Shown here piece by piece: positions 1 through 11,711 of a stretch of DNA of 64,000 bases. The notes under the pieces are model-generated. The model was not told the origin of the DNA and did no database searches. It was given only the letters and a program-made list of their open reading frames with translations. The first letter of the stretch is position 1; each line of letters opens with the position of its first letter. The stretch spans positions 25,534,282 through 25,598,281 of the forward strand of contig OY979718.1 of assembly GCA_963855995.1 (NCBI GenBank). Direction: 5' to 3'. The DNA is from Muricea muricata. Its lineage: Eukaryota > Cnidaria > Anthozoa > Malacalcyonacea > Plexauridae. Made by a program: the position numbers and the translations under genes.

Positions 1-99
1 GGAGGTTAGATTTATCAGGTTTCTATTTTAAGAAATTTTGCAATATTTCTAGCATCTATTTAGCTTTGACTATTTGTTTCTCAAAACATCGTATTGTAG

Positions 100-973
100 G
101 CCGACAGTGGACCTACCAGACGTGCACGGAGTTCGGCTTTTATCAAACAAGCGATTCTCTTAAACAACCATTTGGAAATCTTTTTCCATTGAAGTAAGAA
201 TATTTTTCCTTTCGAATGTATAGTCATGAATTCCTGGCAAATTCTCCAAAAACTCACATTATGATGCTTGTGCTTCTTGTTAAGGGTGTCCATTAAACGG
301 TGCATGGACATATTTGGTCCTCAGTTCAATCAGACAGAGATCATGTCTGGAATTACTAGTACTAATACAAACTATGGAGGACTGCGAATTGCTGGAAGCA
401 AGGTAAATGTTTATGTTTATAATTATAACAAAATGTTAATTACCAATTAATTCCTGTTCGAGCGATTGCTGCTATTCAAGCACTTTTCCGAATCTATACA
501 GACAATCCGTGTACTAATACTACCCATGCAGCAATTATTTATCCATATGTTGGTTATTTGAAGCGTGTAAATGCTTTTTCAAGTTTCACACAACTTCCCT
601 ATAATAGGAACACGAGTCTCTACTTCCTTTATTAAAACGAGGAAACACGTGACGGTTTTTTCGAACCATCAATGCCCATGTTTTCAAAAGGCTATTAATT
701 TTTATAAATGATGAATACTCAAATTCAGTCAGGTCATGGCTCGTGACTATCATTGGAAAATAGTTTCTATCATATTTTTCTATAACCGCGGAAGAATGAG
801 CTAGTAATTGTTGGCCAACCGTGCTGATGAACATCTTTGCTAATTCGTTTTAGATTGTTTTCCCAAATGGTTCTATTGATCCTTGGCATGCTCTGGGCAT
901 TACAACTGATGTCACGTCGGAAGAACAGGCAATATTTATAGAAGGTACACCTAGCCAGATTACTAAGTTCTAA
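100..973 (+). CDS. S28 serine carboxypeptidase (PRSS16/PRCP-like), 3' exons
   Basis: Three exons can be joined in phase: 100-193, 285-402 and 854-973, each with AG/GT borders. The product includes [12 protein letters not shown], then [10 protein letters not shown], then [17 protein letters not shown]. These are landmark motifs of peptidase family S28 (thymus-specific serine protease, prolylcarboxypeptidase), which act in lysosomes or outside the cell. The Asp in NGSIDPW is the expected catalytic Asp. The exons with the catalytic Ser lie upstream of the window. The reading frame closes at a TAA (971-973) after [10 protein letters not shown], where relatives usually read G-T/S-x-H-C with the catalytic His. 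Either this copy lost the His, or a further exon is joined from a possible GT at 945 and I failed to find it. Family call is firm; the exact 3' end is not. Confidence 0.88.
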
Positions 974-1379
974 ACTACCAATTGATTAGCGGTTATTGGG
1001 CAAGGCGAACAAATTTAATTCTAGCCTAATTAATGTGTGTGTGAGCGACTACGGGGCCCTTGATGCGTTACACTTGCGTGGATTTTGATAAGGCCTTGCT
1101 GAATTTGAAGCTATTTTTCAAATTGGGCCCCTAAAAGGTTGGGAGCCTGGAACAAGTTGCCATCCTCCCCCCACCTCTCAGCAACCCTGCTAAGGTGTCA
1201 TAAGTGTGACGTTTGCACATCGAAGAATCTTTTAACAATTATTATGTAGTTGATTGCTTCTTTTCATCTGTTTCCGGTCTGAATTTCGACATGTCTATGA
1301 TTTCTACTCGAGATTAAGACAAATTTGCCCTTTTGACTTCGACATCGAGAGAATCTAGTGCCACAATATCTTGAGGATT

Positions 1380-1640
1380 TACTGGGGCGTTCCGTTCCAG
1401 TCTGCGGCTCGCTCGGTCCGTACTAAAAAACCGAAGTCCGATATTTCACGGTACAGACCGAACAAGCGAGGTCATTAAACTGTTTATTATATGGCTCGCA
1501 GCTATTTTCAGAGTTAGTGTGACATTTTGTATTTAAATGACGTAGATCGTGGTTTCGTTAATTACAAAAAACTTGAACATGATAAAACTTTATTTTTTGC
1601 GCATAAAGTTTTCAAACATAACAGTAAAACTCTAAATACC
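1380..1640. repeat. Dispersed repeat shared with 42.7-43.0 kb
   Basis: The stretch with a GTGACATTTTGTATTTAAAT motif and an ACTTTAT...CATAAAGTT motif recurs, diverged, at about 42750-42870. Both copies sit next to GGTCCG-rich sequence. It is an interspersed non-coding repeat. The rest of 974-1860 holds nothing I recognise as a gene. Confidence 0.55.
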
Positions 1641-1857
1641 GTAAATAAAATAGAATATTTTAATGGTATTTTTCAAAAAAAGGTTGAAAATTGGCTATTT
1701 TAATTTTATTTTTATTACACTGAAAGGAGATCTGCTATAAAAAAACATGAATAAAATATACTATTTATAAACTCGAAACTAGAATAGGCTATTTCACCTC
1801 TTTTAAATTGCAATACAAGGAAGGAAATTTTCAAGTAAGGGAAAATATTATAAATAT

Positions 1858-1859
<2 letters not shown>

Positions 1860-1908
<49 letters not shown>
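1860..1908. repeat. (TA)n microsatellite
   Basis: Uninterrupted TA dinucleotides. Apparent Ile-Tyr ORFs across it are artefacts of the repeat. Confidence 0.97.
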
Positions 1909-1910
<2 letters not shown>

Positions 1911-1986
1911 AAAGACAACGAGTTGGATGCGATAGAAGATTTAAGTCAATAAAATCTTCTATCGCAGCCAACTCGTTGTCTTTCTT
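1908..1986. repeat. Foldback hairpin abutting (TA)n
   Basis: Arms of about 34 bp (AAGAAAGACAACGAGTTGG... and its complement) with a loop of about 10 bases. The left arm touches the (TA)n tract. Confidence 0.9.
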
Positions 1987-2026
1987 ATATTATGTGTTGT
2001 TGACTAAGGCAAGTTTTGTTCATTGT

Positions 2027-2287
<261 letters not shown>

Positions 2288-2513
2288 ATATTTACCTACA
2301 AATGGTTTTAATTCAGCTGAGCAAGATATTGTCTCTTGTTACATATATATATATAGAGAGACAAAGCCCACTTCCCTTGAGGTCGTTTGAGCACTCTGGC
2401 CCTATGACGCTCTGCGCATGTCCGCATGTGTTGGTTGTGTTGCCTTGTACCGCGTGCGCTTGGTGAGAGCAAGTTCACGTGTATAAGTGTAATGCAGCTA
2501 CATGTGTAGATGT

Positions 2514-2572
2514 GTACCAAGCTGCACTGATGAGGCGTGGAACGCCGAAACATGCATGTCTGCAGATTGTAC
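2514..2572 (+). ncRNA. Hammerhead ribozyme, type I (copy 1)
   Basis: The core reads CTGATGA, then a 4-bp stem II GGCG/CGCC with loop TGGAA, then GAAA. Stem III is short: ACA/TGT with loop TGCA. The cleavage triplet ends in C2560. Stem I pairs CTGCA (before the core) with TGCAG (after the cleavage site) and continues after an internal loop with GTAC/GTAC. All invariant core bases are present, so self-cleavage is plausible. A very short stem III is typical of retrozyme and Penelope-type hammerheads. Confidence 0.85.
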
Positions 2573-2794
2573 TATAATGCCCCTTCACTTCGGTGTTGTT
2601 GAGCACTCTTGTAGAGCGGAGTAGGTGTCTATAGCTATAATGCAAAGCCCACTTCCCTTAAGGTCGTTTGAGCACTCTGGCCGTATGACGCTCTGCGCAT
2701 GTCCGCATGTGTTGGTTGTGTTGCCTTGTACCGCGTGCGCTTGGTGAGAGCAAGTTCAAGTGTATAAGTGTAATGCAGCTACATGTGTAGATGT

Positions 2795-3200
<406 letters not shown>

Positions 3201-3202
3201 TG

Positions 3203-3273
3203 GAAGCAATTAATATTTAACAAACTTAAACACATATATTATGTGTTTAAGTTTGTTAAATATTAATTGCTTT
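3203..3273. repeat. Foldback hairpin
   Basis: The arm GAAGCAATTAATATTTAAC... is mirrored to about 3273, with a five-base centre. This is the third hairpin in the same (TA)n cluster. Nothing recognisable follows from 3274 to 4156. Confidence 0.9.
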
Positions 3274-4156
3274 CACTGCCAGGTACTGCCCACTGTGCAA
3301 ACATGTATCCCGAGACACCAACTGATCTACCACAGCTAACCCAGGCAAGAATTAAAATCAAAGATCACCTGTCAAGCTGGCTAACCTAATGCGATGACAT
3401 GAATTTATTGGCTTATATGATTTACGAATGAGCGAAAGCATTAATCGTCAAGTGATTGTATATTAATTTTTATATTAAATGTTAACTAAGTTAAAATTAA
3501 GCACAAAACGTAGCTTTGTGATCTGACTTTCACGATAGTTATAACCACTAGTTGATCAATAATATGATGAAACTACTGATATCATCAAGCAGTGGGAACT
3601 CTGGTGTATGCATCAAATTATTAGTCTCTTACAACACAATGATCAATTTTTGGAAGTTTTACTATTGTAGTTTCTTATCGTTGTAAAAGCTTTCTACACT
3701 TTAATAGCTTCATATAGGAAGTTTAGGAGGATTTTCAAGACACTTCACAGATAACTGTTGCACGAAGGTGAAGCAAAACAAAATCATTATAACGTAATGT
3801 ATTACCGCTCTAATATCTCTAGAGTAAGCGACTCAATACACAATTGTTAGTTCTTTTTCAATCACGAAAGAGATGCAACAGATTTTTGTTCTGGTGGTTT
3901 GTTGTTTCTCTTGGTTTGTATACTTATCCAGCTAGTTTTCTTCATGATCAATATTCATCTAAGATCATCTCAAAGTGTCATGCCTTTTGTTTAATACGTT
4001 TGCAATCTCGTGCCCAGACCCCGCGACCCTCTTGGTCGAAGAACGAAGACTTTCGATCTAGTCAATCACACATCCCGAATCCGCTTTGACTTCATTGTAA
4101 GAAAGGCCTATCGGCGAAATGTCAGACAATGTACGGTAGTGCTAAATATTACTGTA

Positions 4157-4766
4157 CAGTGTGTCTAAAAAAAACGAAACACAGACTCAACATGCTGTCA
4201 CGCATTACATTTTGAAACTGACGATATTTTTTTCACAGCATAAAAGATGAGTTAGTTTTCCTATGATGCTCTTCTTTTATCCTAACAACATGAAATGACC
4301 AAATAGACTTCAAATGAAAATGGCCGGTCGAAATCACATTCTCTCATCGTTGGAAATTGAATAAAAAACGCATAGTGAATTCCCAAGATATTTCCGAGAT
4401 GGAATTAGAAATTACTATGTTAAATTTGTGATGAACTAAAATCAGCCCAATTCAAGAGAGTATAAGGCATGGTTCACATATGCCACCGACACCAGTGACG
4501 TCATTGTCTGTGATCGCTCTGTGAGTAAACGCTTACTTTATCCGCTACATAAATTTGAAAACTCAATGCCCAACGGTGCAAGAATGTGATTTCGATCGTC
4601 AATTTTCATTTGAAGTGTACTTTCATCCTGTCACTTCATGTTGTTAAGATACAAGAAAAGTATCACTGGAAAGCTTAATAACTCCTCTTTCTTGCCTTGT
4701 GAAAATTAAGTTGCTAAATTCAGCACGAGGCTGTCGAATTTGTGTTTCGTTTTTTTAGACACCCTG
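4157..4766. mobile_element. MITE with long terminal inverted repeats, TA target duplication
   Basis: The left end CAGTGTGTCTAAAAAAAACG and the right end mirror each other (right end reads CGTTTTTTTAGACACCCTG). A TA dinucleotide flanks each end (4155-4156 and 4767-4768). Inversion continues inward (for example TTCAAATGAAAAT against ATTTTCATTTGAA), so most of the 610 bp is foldback. A TA duplication fits a Tc1/mariner-type non-autonomous element. No ORF. Confidence 0.75.
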
Positions 4767-4768
4767 TA

Positions 4769-5674
4769 CATAAATAGTATAATTTCTTTAACAATTAATG
4801 GTTTTTAAGCATTGAACTCTGTAAAATTATAGACGGAGCAATAACTTTGCCGCCATCTTTCAAGCCAAATTGAAGGCCGCCATTGATATTCAGGAGCAAC
4901 AAAGGTCAACCTGTTTTAATCTAAAAGATATTTGACTTAAAACAGGGTTAAAAGGGCGCTATTCTAGAGTTGAAAACAGCATTTGAAAATGGTCGACTTT
5001 TGCGGTAGAATGCACTGGCTCAAGCTGGTCAGAACAGTAAGTATTGGGTTTTTTTTCAAAATGAATGTTGTTTTTATATACTTTCACCAAATTAAACAAA
5101 TGAAGGGAAAAAACCATTTTAGAATACAAATACAACAAAACGAAAACTTATTCTCTGAATAATTTTTTGATGATTTAAAAGTTGCGAAAAAAAACTAGGG
5201 ATCGCCATTTTTTTTTTAAATATAATTACAGTTTTCACCTGACCTTAATTAATATAAATATAGTTTCTTAGACCTTTCTAAAATTTTCAATCTAAAATAT
5301 AAATGATCTTTGAGTGATTAAGTGATTTAAAAGAATTTAAATGCTATATTTTGACAAACATGTTTTTCAAGTTTTCCACACTAAATTATATTAGTTCTTC
5401 AGGTATAGAGTCTGAAGTGCATATTTATTACACTTTAATATCATATAATTATTACCAAAAAATTATCGTTATAGAAAACAACTCTAGTTGCCTCAGACTT
5501 GGTGATTACAGGTTGTATATGGCCTTGTAATTGTTCAATACTAGCAAACAGACTTCGATACCACGTCATGTTCATGTTAATACTTCCGACGTTCCTGTTA
5601 CCTGAAATCTCATCGTTAGTTCAATGCGTACGTTTATAATATATTTTCATACATTGCATAAAAAGCATTCATTT
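4769..5674. other. Intergenic, AT-rich
   Basis: No gene recognised. A TTTATT at about 5424-5429 is an AATAAA on the minus strand, about 245 bp past the stop of the membrane-protein gene, and could be its polyadenylation signal. Confidence 0.4.
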
Positions 5675-7237
5675 TTAAAGTATCGTGCAATTTCTTACTT
5701 CGTATTGTCCGTCAGTTGTTTCACTTGCTTGAAACACTGAGAGAAGGACTGGGCTAAAGTATGACACTATCGCTATGACAAGGATGCCGTTTGCTAACAC
5801 GTGACGTCTCCAGTATCTTTTCCAAACACGAGAAATCGGTATGTTGTAGCAACGAATTTCCACAAAATTTGAAAGGCAATTGAAAACGAAATCGATTCCT
5901 ACTGCAATTGCAAGTTTTTTTAAGGAATCATAAACGAAAGAGGATATTGCCACGTCGAAATTTTGTACATGATAAAGCAGGTAGTATCCTTGGCTCAAGA
6001 CAAGTGTACCTAAATCAAAAAGCGTGTCTTGAATATCCAAGTCAGCTTTTATGCGTCTGTCATGTGACTTGTTGCAAGACATTACTTCAAGTCTTCGACA
6101 GCAAGCAGTTCGTTTCAGAAGAGAAATAAATTTTCGCCAGAGACTCATCCGTATTCGATACGTTGCCTTCTTCAAAACCTTCAACACACCAGAAAGCAGG
6201 GATAGCCCAATGAAAAGCCAAATATTCTTAAAATCTGCCTGCATGATGCGAAATAGGAATACACTAACACCTCGGAAGCCATATACCAGGACAAAACTCC
6301 TACCAGGATGTATAATTTCGGAACTTCGCCTCAATGCAATGTGATTACAGATTACTGTCGGGATGAATGTAAGTGCCGGCGCAAGCGCGGCCGCTAAGAA
6401 TTTTTTATTTCGCTGCTTGATGCTATTGAAATAAGATATAATTGCGTATCGATAAGTTAATGCCATGAAATAAGAAAATAGGAACACAATCGAAATCAGA
6501 GCAAAAATATGACTGTTCGAATACGCCACCGGATGGCAACTTGTTCGAATCTTTCGGAAGGCAGCAATGCAACAGCATATCGTGCCAACAAGGTAAAGAA
6601 CATTTGCTGGGTATCCGTAGTACACGTGTCTACTGTAAAGCCCATATGCCTGCAAAAATAAATAATAAATTACGATTGCTTCGCCGAAGATAAGTGAGAT
6701 ATAAAAAGTAGACAAAAACTTCCGTTTGAACTTTTCCCATCCAAACAGAACAACAATCGTCAGTGGAAACCAAAGACTCGTAATCACCCCTTTGGCACTT
6801 TCACCGATGACGCGAAGTCGCTTTGCAGACAACGATAAAGTGCTATACTGCCATCCTATACAAACGTCAGTCGTGTACAAATCCAAATAAAGAAATGCAA
6901 TTGCGATAGCCGACACCGAAAGCATTGCTAGTGTCATTCCTAGTGTTGTCCTTAGACTTTTCCACATTGAGCTACGATTTGGTCCCCGTCCAGTCGAACA
7001 AAGCCATTTATTAGCTCTTGATCGTCTATCGTCCAACAGAGAATGGAACTCCTGGTTTCTAAAAAGGTTCACATCGTACTCTTTGTGAATATATGGTAGC
7101 CATTTATCAGGTCCACTAGATCCTTCTTCCGTGTCACTCATTTCTCGAATTTCTTCTGGAAAAGATACGCGTGGTCTTTCGCTCATGAAGAGCGAAAATA
7201 ATGACAAAAACATACCAGCTATTTCTTCCAGCATCAT
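5675..7237 (-). CDS. Multi-pass membrane protein, unknown function, single exon
   Basis: An uninterrupted 520-residue reading frame. The first 90 residues are polar and acidic (EEGSSGPDKW) and probably cytosolic. Hydrophobic segments follow at roughly residues 98-118, 146-166, 171-193, 203-222, 238-258, 274-295, 310-328, 336-352 and 480-500. A Cys/Arg/Lys-rich loop and the segment KADLDIQDTLFDL lie between the last two. The layout resembles a receptor or transporter, but no motif assigns a family. The lack of introns contrasts with the two intron-rich genes here and could reflect a retroposed origin. A fragment of a relative survives at about 19.9 kb, so this is a multicopy family. A second in-frame Met at about 7180 is a possible start. 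Confidence 0.75.
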   Translation of the reverse strand: MMLEEIAGMFLSLFSLFMSERPRVSFPEEIREMSDTEEGSSGPDKWLPYIHKEYDVNLFRNQEFHSLLDDRRSRANKWLCSTGRGPNRSSMWKSLRTTLGMTLAMLSVSAIAIAFLYLDLYTTDVCIGWQYSTLSLSAKRLRVIGESAKGVITSLWFPLTIVVLFGWEKFKRKFLSTFYISLIFGEAIVIYYLFLQAYGLYSRHVYYGYPANVLYLVGTICCCIAAFRKIRTSCHPVAYSNSHIFALISIVFLFSYFMALTYRYAIISYFNSIKQRNKKFLAAALAPALTFIPTVICNHIALRRSSEIIHPGRSFVLVYGFRGVSVFLFRIMQADFKNIWLFIGLSLLSGVLKVLKKATYRIRMSLWRKFISLLKRTACCRRLEVMSCNKSHDRRIKADLDIQDTLFDLGTLVLSQGYYLLYHVQNFDVAISSFVYDSLKKLAIAVGIDFVFNCLSNFVEIRCYNIPISRVWKRYWRRHVLANGILVIAIVSYFSPVLLSVFQASETTDGQYEVRNCTIL

Positions 7238-7250
7238 CCACGAAGAATTT

Positions 7251-7364
7251 TTTCGAATATTGAGTCAGTGAACAGGAAAATATAAGATTATTTCGAATGT
7301 TAAGTCAGTGAACAGGAAAATATAACATTATTTCGAATGTTAAGTCAGTGAAGAGGAAAATATT
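7251..7364. repeat. Three tandem 40-bp repeats just upstream of the membrane-protein ORF
   Basis: TTCGAATGTTAAGTCAGTGA-type units start about 40 bp apart (GTCAGTG at 7264, 7304 and 7344). They lie immediately 5' of the start codon at 7237, so in the promoter or 5' UTR. Confidence 0.85.
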
Positions 7365-7754
7365 TCAACAGCGGAGCTTAAATCGTTTTGTTGTTTATGC
7401 AAAACATCCGCTTTGCTCAATCGTATTATCATGATTAAAGAGATAAAATGGCTTTTCTAAGAAACCCTCCAAACCTCCAAGAAATTTGAGTACCGTGTTA
7501 TTGTCTTGATGGATTAAAGCGGTAGCGTTTTTTGTAAACAAATTCAAATTAGCGAGTAATTTCATTATAATTACAAAGGACTTGCGTCTGTAACACGCAT
7601 AGCGCTTTGTTGTTGTCTTGATTCTGTGTTGATCAAAACAACCTCATATTTGGTCGATGAGTCATCACTAAAGTTCATTATAAAAAGACCTCAAAATGCT
7701 AGTTAACGATACTGCCAGTATATCTCCGACGCGACAACACAAGCGTAAGAAAGC

Positions 7755-7993
7755 ATGTCTCTTCACGGCGAACTTCGAGAAGTCATCTTTGGCGAGGATC
7801 AAGAAATGAGGATGGTTTGGCTACAACAGCGTGGTCTCATTGCAAGTCAGAAGACCTGTAGAAAATGCGACAGCAATATGCGTTTCGGGGCAAAGTGTAA
7901 TGTGACAGATGGATTTGTGTGGCCTGCAAGCGCAAAGGTTGTAAAACAACTGTTTCTGCCCGAGACGGCTCGTTCTTCGAGAAGTCGAAATAG
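7755..7993 (+). pseudogene. N-terminal fragment of a Merlin/IS1016-like transposase
   Basis: The frame from MSLHGELREVIFG through GLIASQKTCRKCDSNM to DGFVWP resembles the N-terminus of Merlin/IS1016 (ISXO2-like) transposases, including a zinc-ribbon Cys pair (TCRKC). After DGFVW one extra base shifts the frame; in the corrected frame a second Cys pair and RDGSFFEKS follow before TAG 7991. The catalytic domain is missing. Family call is from motif memory. Confidence 0.6.
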
Positions 7994-8122
7994 ACCCTTT
8001 CAGCTTTCATCCAAATTAACCCATTTCAGACCACATGATTGCTGAATGTCCAATAAAAGGAAACTATTTCAGATCACATGATCTGAAATGGGTTAATTTG
8101 CATGCAAGCTGGAAGGGTCTAT
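7990..8122. mobile_element. Small palindromic MITE
   Basis: Terminal inverted repeats ATAGACCCTTTCAGCTT and AAGCTGGAAGGGTCTAT, with inversion continuing through AAATTAACCCATTTCAGA. It interrupts or caps the transposase fragment. From 8123 to 8640 I see no gene. Confidence 0.75.
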
Positions 8123-8639
8123 TGCCCATGAGTAAATTGCTTCATTGTATTTACTTGTGCACTTGAGACTTCAATCGTAAGTGCTACAGCGTAACTAGGC
8201 GTCGCGGCCAAAACGCTAGTGGATTTTTACAACTTTTTGCGTGAAGTTTGCAGCACCGCAACTACCAAGCGGATATGACGATTTCACCTTTAGCTCTTAA
8301 CCAATCAAAACTCCTGAAATATTTTCAAAAAATGATAATATATTATATACCCCTCTCCTCCCCTTACGTATCGAGCTGGCAAAAGCTCCACAGAATCAAA
8401 CATATATTTATGAATAAACAACTAAAATTATAAATTATAAAACAAAAATTCATAGTATTACCGTGAAAATGTTGTAGCAATTGTGTTCATGTATAGGCAA
8501 TGATCAATCTTGCTTCTGCATTCACGACGTAGCTATGTATACATAATGCTTGGAAAGGAAGGAAACTCTATCACATACAACAGAGTCAAACTTAGAATTC
8601 CACCTCTAAGACCTCACAAAACATCAAATAAAATATCTG

Positions 8640-8945
8640 AGAGGAAACGCTGACAATCAATGGACAGTATTCCCGTTAACATGTTTAAAAAAGTAATAGT
8701 GCGGGAGGAAAATGTACAAAATGTTCACCCAATTGCCAAAATAATTCCTTGGACGATGCTGGATGTATTCTTCGGTTTGAGGAATGAATCTGATTAGCCG
8801 AAAAATAAACAAACTTCCTCGCACTTTCGTGAACCGTTGAGAAGAGGCGCGAAGTGTTTCCTTGCTTTTTCCTCGTATTTCATGCTGTTCTTTCATCGTT
8901 CGGGTGCGGCCTATGTAGGTTTCGCAACAGTTGGGACAAGTTACT
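8640..8945 (-). pseudogene. Penelope-like element GIY-YIG endonuclease remnant
   Basis: On the minus strand, EVTCPNCCETYIGRT matches the start of the GIY-YIG nuclease of EN-type Penelope-like elements (V-Y-x-V-T-C-P...YIG). Downstream sequence continues in other frames with KKQGNTSRLFSTVHES, so the copy is frameshifted. Penelope-like elements are retroelements whose RNAs often carry hammerhead ribozymes, relevant to the ribozymes in this window. Confidence 0.6.
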
Positions 8946-9202
8946 TCTTATACAACTCACTTAGATAATTTAGGAAAGCAAAATCGAACTAATAACATTC
9001 CTGATGGAAATGATGCTAGACCTGAAATCTGGCTTCGTATTCTCTACCGTAGCAGGTAAAGAAAAAATTTAGTCAAAAAATGCCTAAAAACTACCACGTA
9101 ATCTAAATGTTTCGGTCAATTTCATCGTGATTTACAACAAGAAAAATTTCGTATTTCTTGTTTAAAAAAACAAAATTCCTAACTTATCAAATTCTAAAGT
9201 TG

Positions 9203-9420
9203 TATGCGAAGTAACTTGTCCCGGCTGTTGCAAAACCTACATTGGCAGTTATTGACCAAACGAAACGATGCCTACAGAAACGACTCTCCAAACATAACAA
9301 ACCAGACAAAAGTGCGATTGGACGACACTTTAACAACTGTGAGCACGTGCAACATATCATCAGCTTACATCATGTACGTGATGATAATACACTGCGACTC
9401 GCGATGTTAGTTTTATAAGA
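9203..9420 (+). pseudogene. Second Penelope-like GIY-YIG remnant, opposite orientation
   Basis: EVTCPGCCKTYIG is followed, after frame changes, by LQKRLSKHNKPDKSAIGRHF and NCEHVQHIISLHH, the usual order of a Penelope GIY-YIG domain. In-frame stops and shifts show decay. It runs directly into the left arm of the next inverted repeat. Confidence 0.65.
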
Positions 9421-10981
9421 TATTTATGCCGTACGTATTCAAAATGAGCATTACTACTCATTAAAACTTACGAACATCAAAACAAAGTTGTGAGAAGATC
9501 TTTACGATGTTGATATTTGATGTTAGTCACATGACTGAAAAAATATGGCACTGTTCCATATTTCAGGTGGACCATGCTATTAGTTTTAAAAATATGATAA
9601 CACGATAAGACATCGTTTTTAACTTAATTGGAAGCGGAAACGACATTCTTTAACCAAAAACAGCATAGGTAACAACAAGAGAATGTTTTAGTTAGAAAAT
9701 AAACGAACTTGGTGTCACAGTTGAAGGATTTTTCAAAGAATACACGGAACGGCGGGAAAGAGGGATTCTGGACTTCTAAAATAGATAAGAATGGGAGGCA
9801 TTAGGCGTTTGAAGGAGAACTGTTCGTAAATTATCATGATCAACGTCTATCAACATTTTGAGAAAGTTTGCTTTGCAATATATCTTCAAAACTAGCAATG
9901 ATGGATTCCTGGTAATCAATAATAATTCTAAAAGTACCTCCACTGGTGTCGTAGAATGAACGTTTGGAACTGGATTGAGGCAAAAAAATGCTTGAGAGCA
10001 CAACGGAAGTTTGTCCTTTTGACGGGCAGACGAAATCAGCATGATAAAGCTTGGAAAATGCATGCATTGGTTAGATTATTGATATTCAATATTTGATATC
10101 AATGTGACAGGCGAAGCTAAGGAGTCGACAAAAAAGTGGTAAAGTAAACGAGTTCTGGTGGTAACAGCGGAAATAGGGATCAGAAGTCTCTTTTGTACAT
10201 TTAGGCACATATGAAGACATGTTGGTTGCTAATAACACAGATCTAAATGATCGTTCTACCACTTCTTTGGCAGGTACATAAAAAACTTTTCATCAGAAGT
10301 TCCTTTTCCCAGCATTAGGGCATTGTCATGTTGATCTCGACTTGTCTGTCTTGTCTGTCGCGACTTGTTGTGCTCTCAAGCATTTTTTTGCCTCAATTCA
10401 GTTCCAAACGTTTATTCCATGACACCAGTGAATGTACTTTTAGAATTATTATTGATTACCAGGAATCCATCATTGCTAGTTTTGAAGATATATGGCAAAG
10501 CAAACTTTCTCAAAATGTTGATAGACGTTGATCATGATAATTTACAAACAGTTCTCCTTCAAACGCCTAATACCTTCCATTCTTATCCATTTTAGAAGAC
10601 CAGAATCCCTCTTTTCCGCCGTTCCACGTATTCTTTGAAAAATCCTTCAACTATGACACCAAGTTTGTTTATTTTCTAACTAAAACATTCTCTTGTTGTT
10701 ACCTATGCTGCTTTTGGTTAAAGAATGTCGTTTCCACTTCCAATTAAGTTAAAAACGACGCCTTATCGTGTTATCATATTTTTAAAACTAATAGCGTGGT
10801 CCGCCTGAAATATGGAACAGCGCCATATATTTTCAGTCATGTGACTAACATCGAATATCAACATCGTAAAGATCTTCTCACAACTTTGTTTTGATGTTCG
10901 TAAGTTTTAATGAATAGTAATGCTCATTTTGAATACGTACGGCATAAATATCTTATAAAACTAATATCGTGAGTCGCAGTG
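9390..10981. repeat. Large inverted repeat, 615-bp arms
   Basis: Left arm 9390-10004 (starts CACTGCGACTC, ends GAGAGCACAAC) and right arm 10367-10981 mirror each other at high identity with a loop of about 360 bp. The left arm is contiguous with the Penelope GIY-YIG fragment, so the arms may be 3' sequence of that element. Short mirrored ORFs in the arms have no recognisable function. Confidence 0.9.
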
Positions 10982-11217
10982 TATAACCCTTGCAGACACC
11001 TCTACTTTCATCTCGAACCTAATATGTTACAATGTACAAATTCTGGCCTCATAGCCAGCAAAGGGCTTTTCCAAATCCTTTTCTAACTCTTTCCATGCAC
11101 CTTTTCGCTGCCTATTAATCAGACTCTTACCAACAAATTCCTTTTAATGTTTCTTTTCTTGTTTAAATTCGTATCCAGGGTTTTAAGATGCTTATCTTCG
11201 GATTTTGTTTTATTTTT

Positions 11218-11402
11218 ACAGCGCCTTTCGTAATTACGCGGCCACGACAAATTTGGCGCCAGTCTGAAACATGCGTTTTGGCTGCCGTCAATCAAAATTA
11301 CGATAACTATTAATATTATTGGCGATGATTGACGGCAGCCAAAACGCATGTTTCAGACTGGCGCCAAATTTGTCGTGGCCGCGTAATCACGAAAGGCGCT
11401 GT
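11218..11402. repeat. Near-perfect palindrome (MITE-like)
   Basis: Arms of about 80 bp begin ACAGCGCCTTTCGT and include ACGCGGCCACGACAAATTTG, with a loop of about 25 bp. No ORF. Confidence 0.9.
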
Positions 11403-11640
11403 AATTGGATTCCGGATTCCTACTGGTGGATTCTGAATTTTTATTGGTTGATTACGGATTCCTATCAGTGGATTCGAGAGTCTTACTATTGGATTCCGGA
11501 TTCTTACTTGCAGATTGCGAATTCTTATTAGTAGATTTAGGATTTCTACCAGTGGATTCCAGATCCTTACTTGTAGATTGCGAATTCTTATTAGTGGATT
11601 TAGGATTTTTACCAGTGGATTTGGACTCTTACCAAGGAGT
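11403..11640. repeat. 21-bp minisatellite
   Basis: About eleven imperfect units of the type TTACTRGTGGATTCNGGATTC. As 21 is divisible by three, several frames stay open and yield heptapeptide repeats; these are not treated as genes. Confidence 0.9.
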
Positions 11641-11711
11641 TCTGGACCCTCTATATAGTAATAATGCCGAATCCACAAGTACGAATCCAGAAAGCACTGG
11701 TCTATTATTAA

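Noticed and set aside
9776-10063. 95-residue minus-strand ORF and its mirror at 10365-10595
   Set aside because: They mirror each other only because they lie in the inverted-repeat arms; no recognisable domain.
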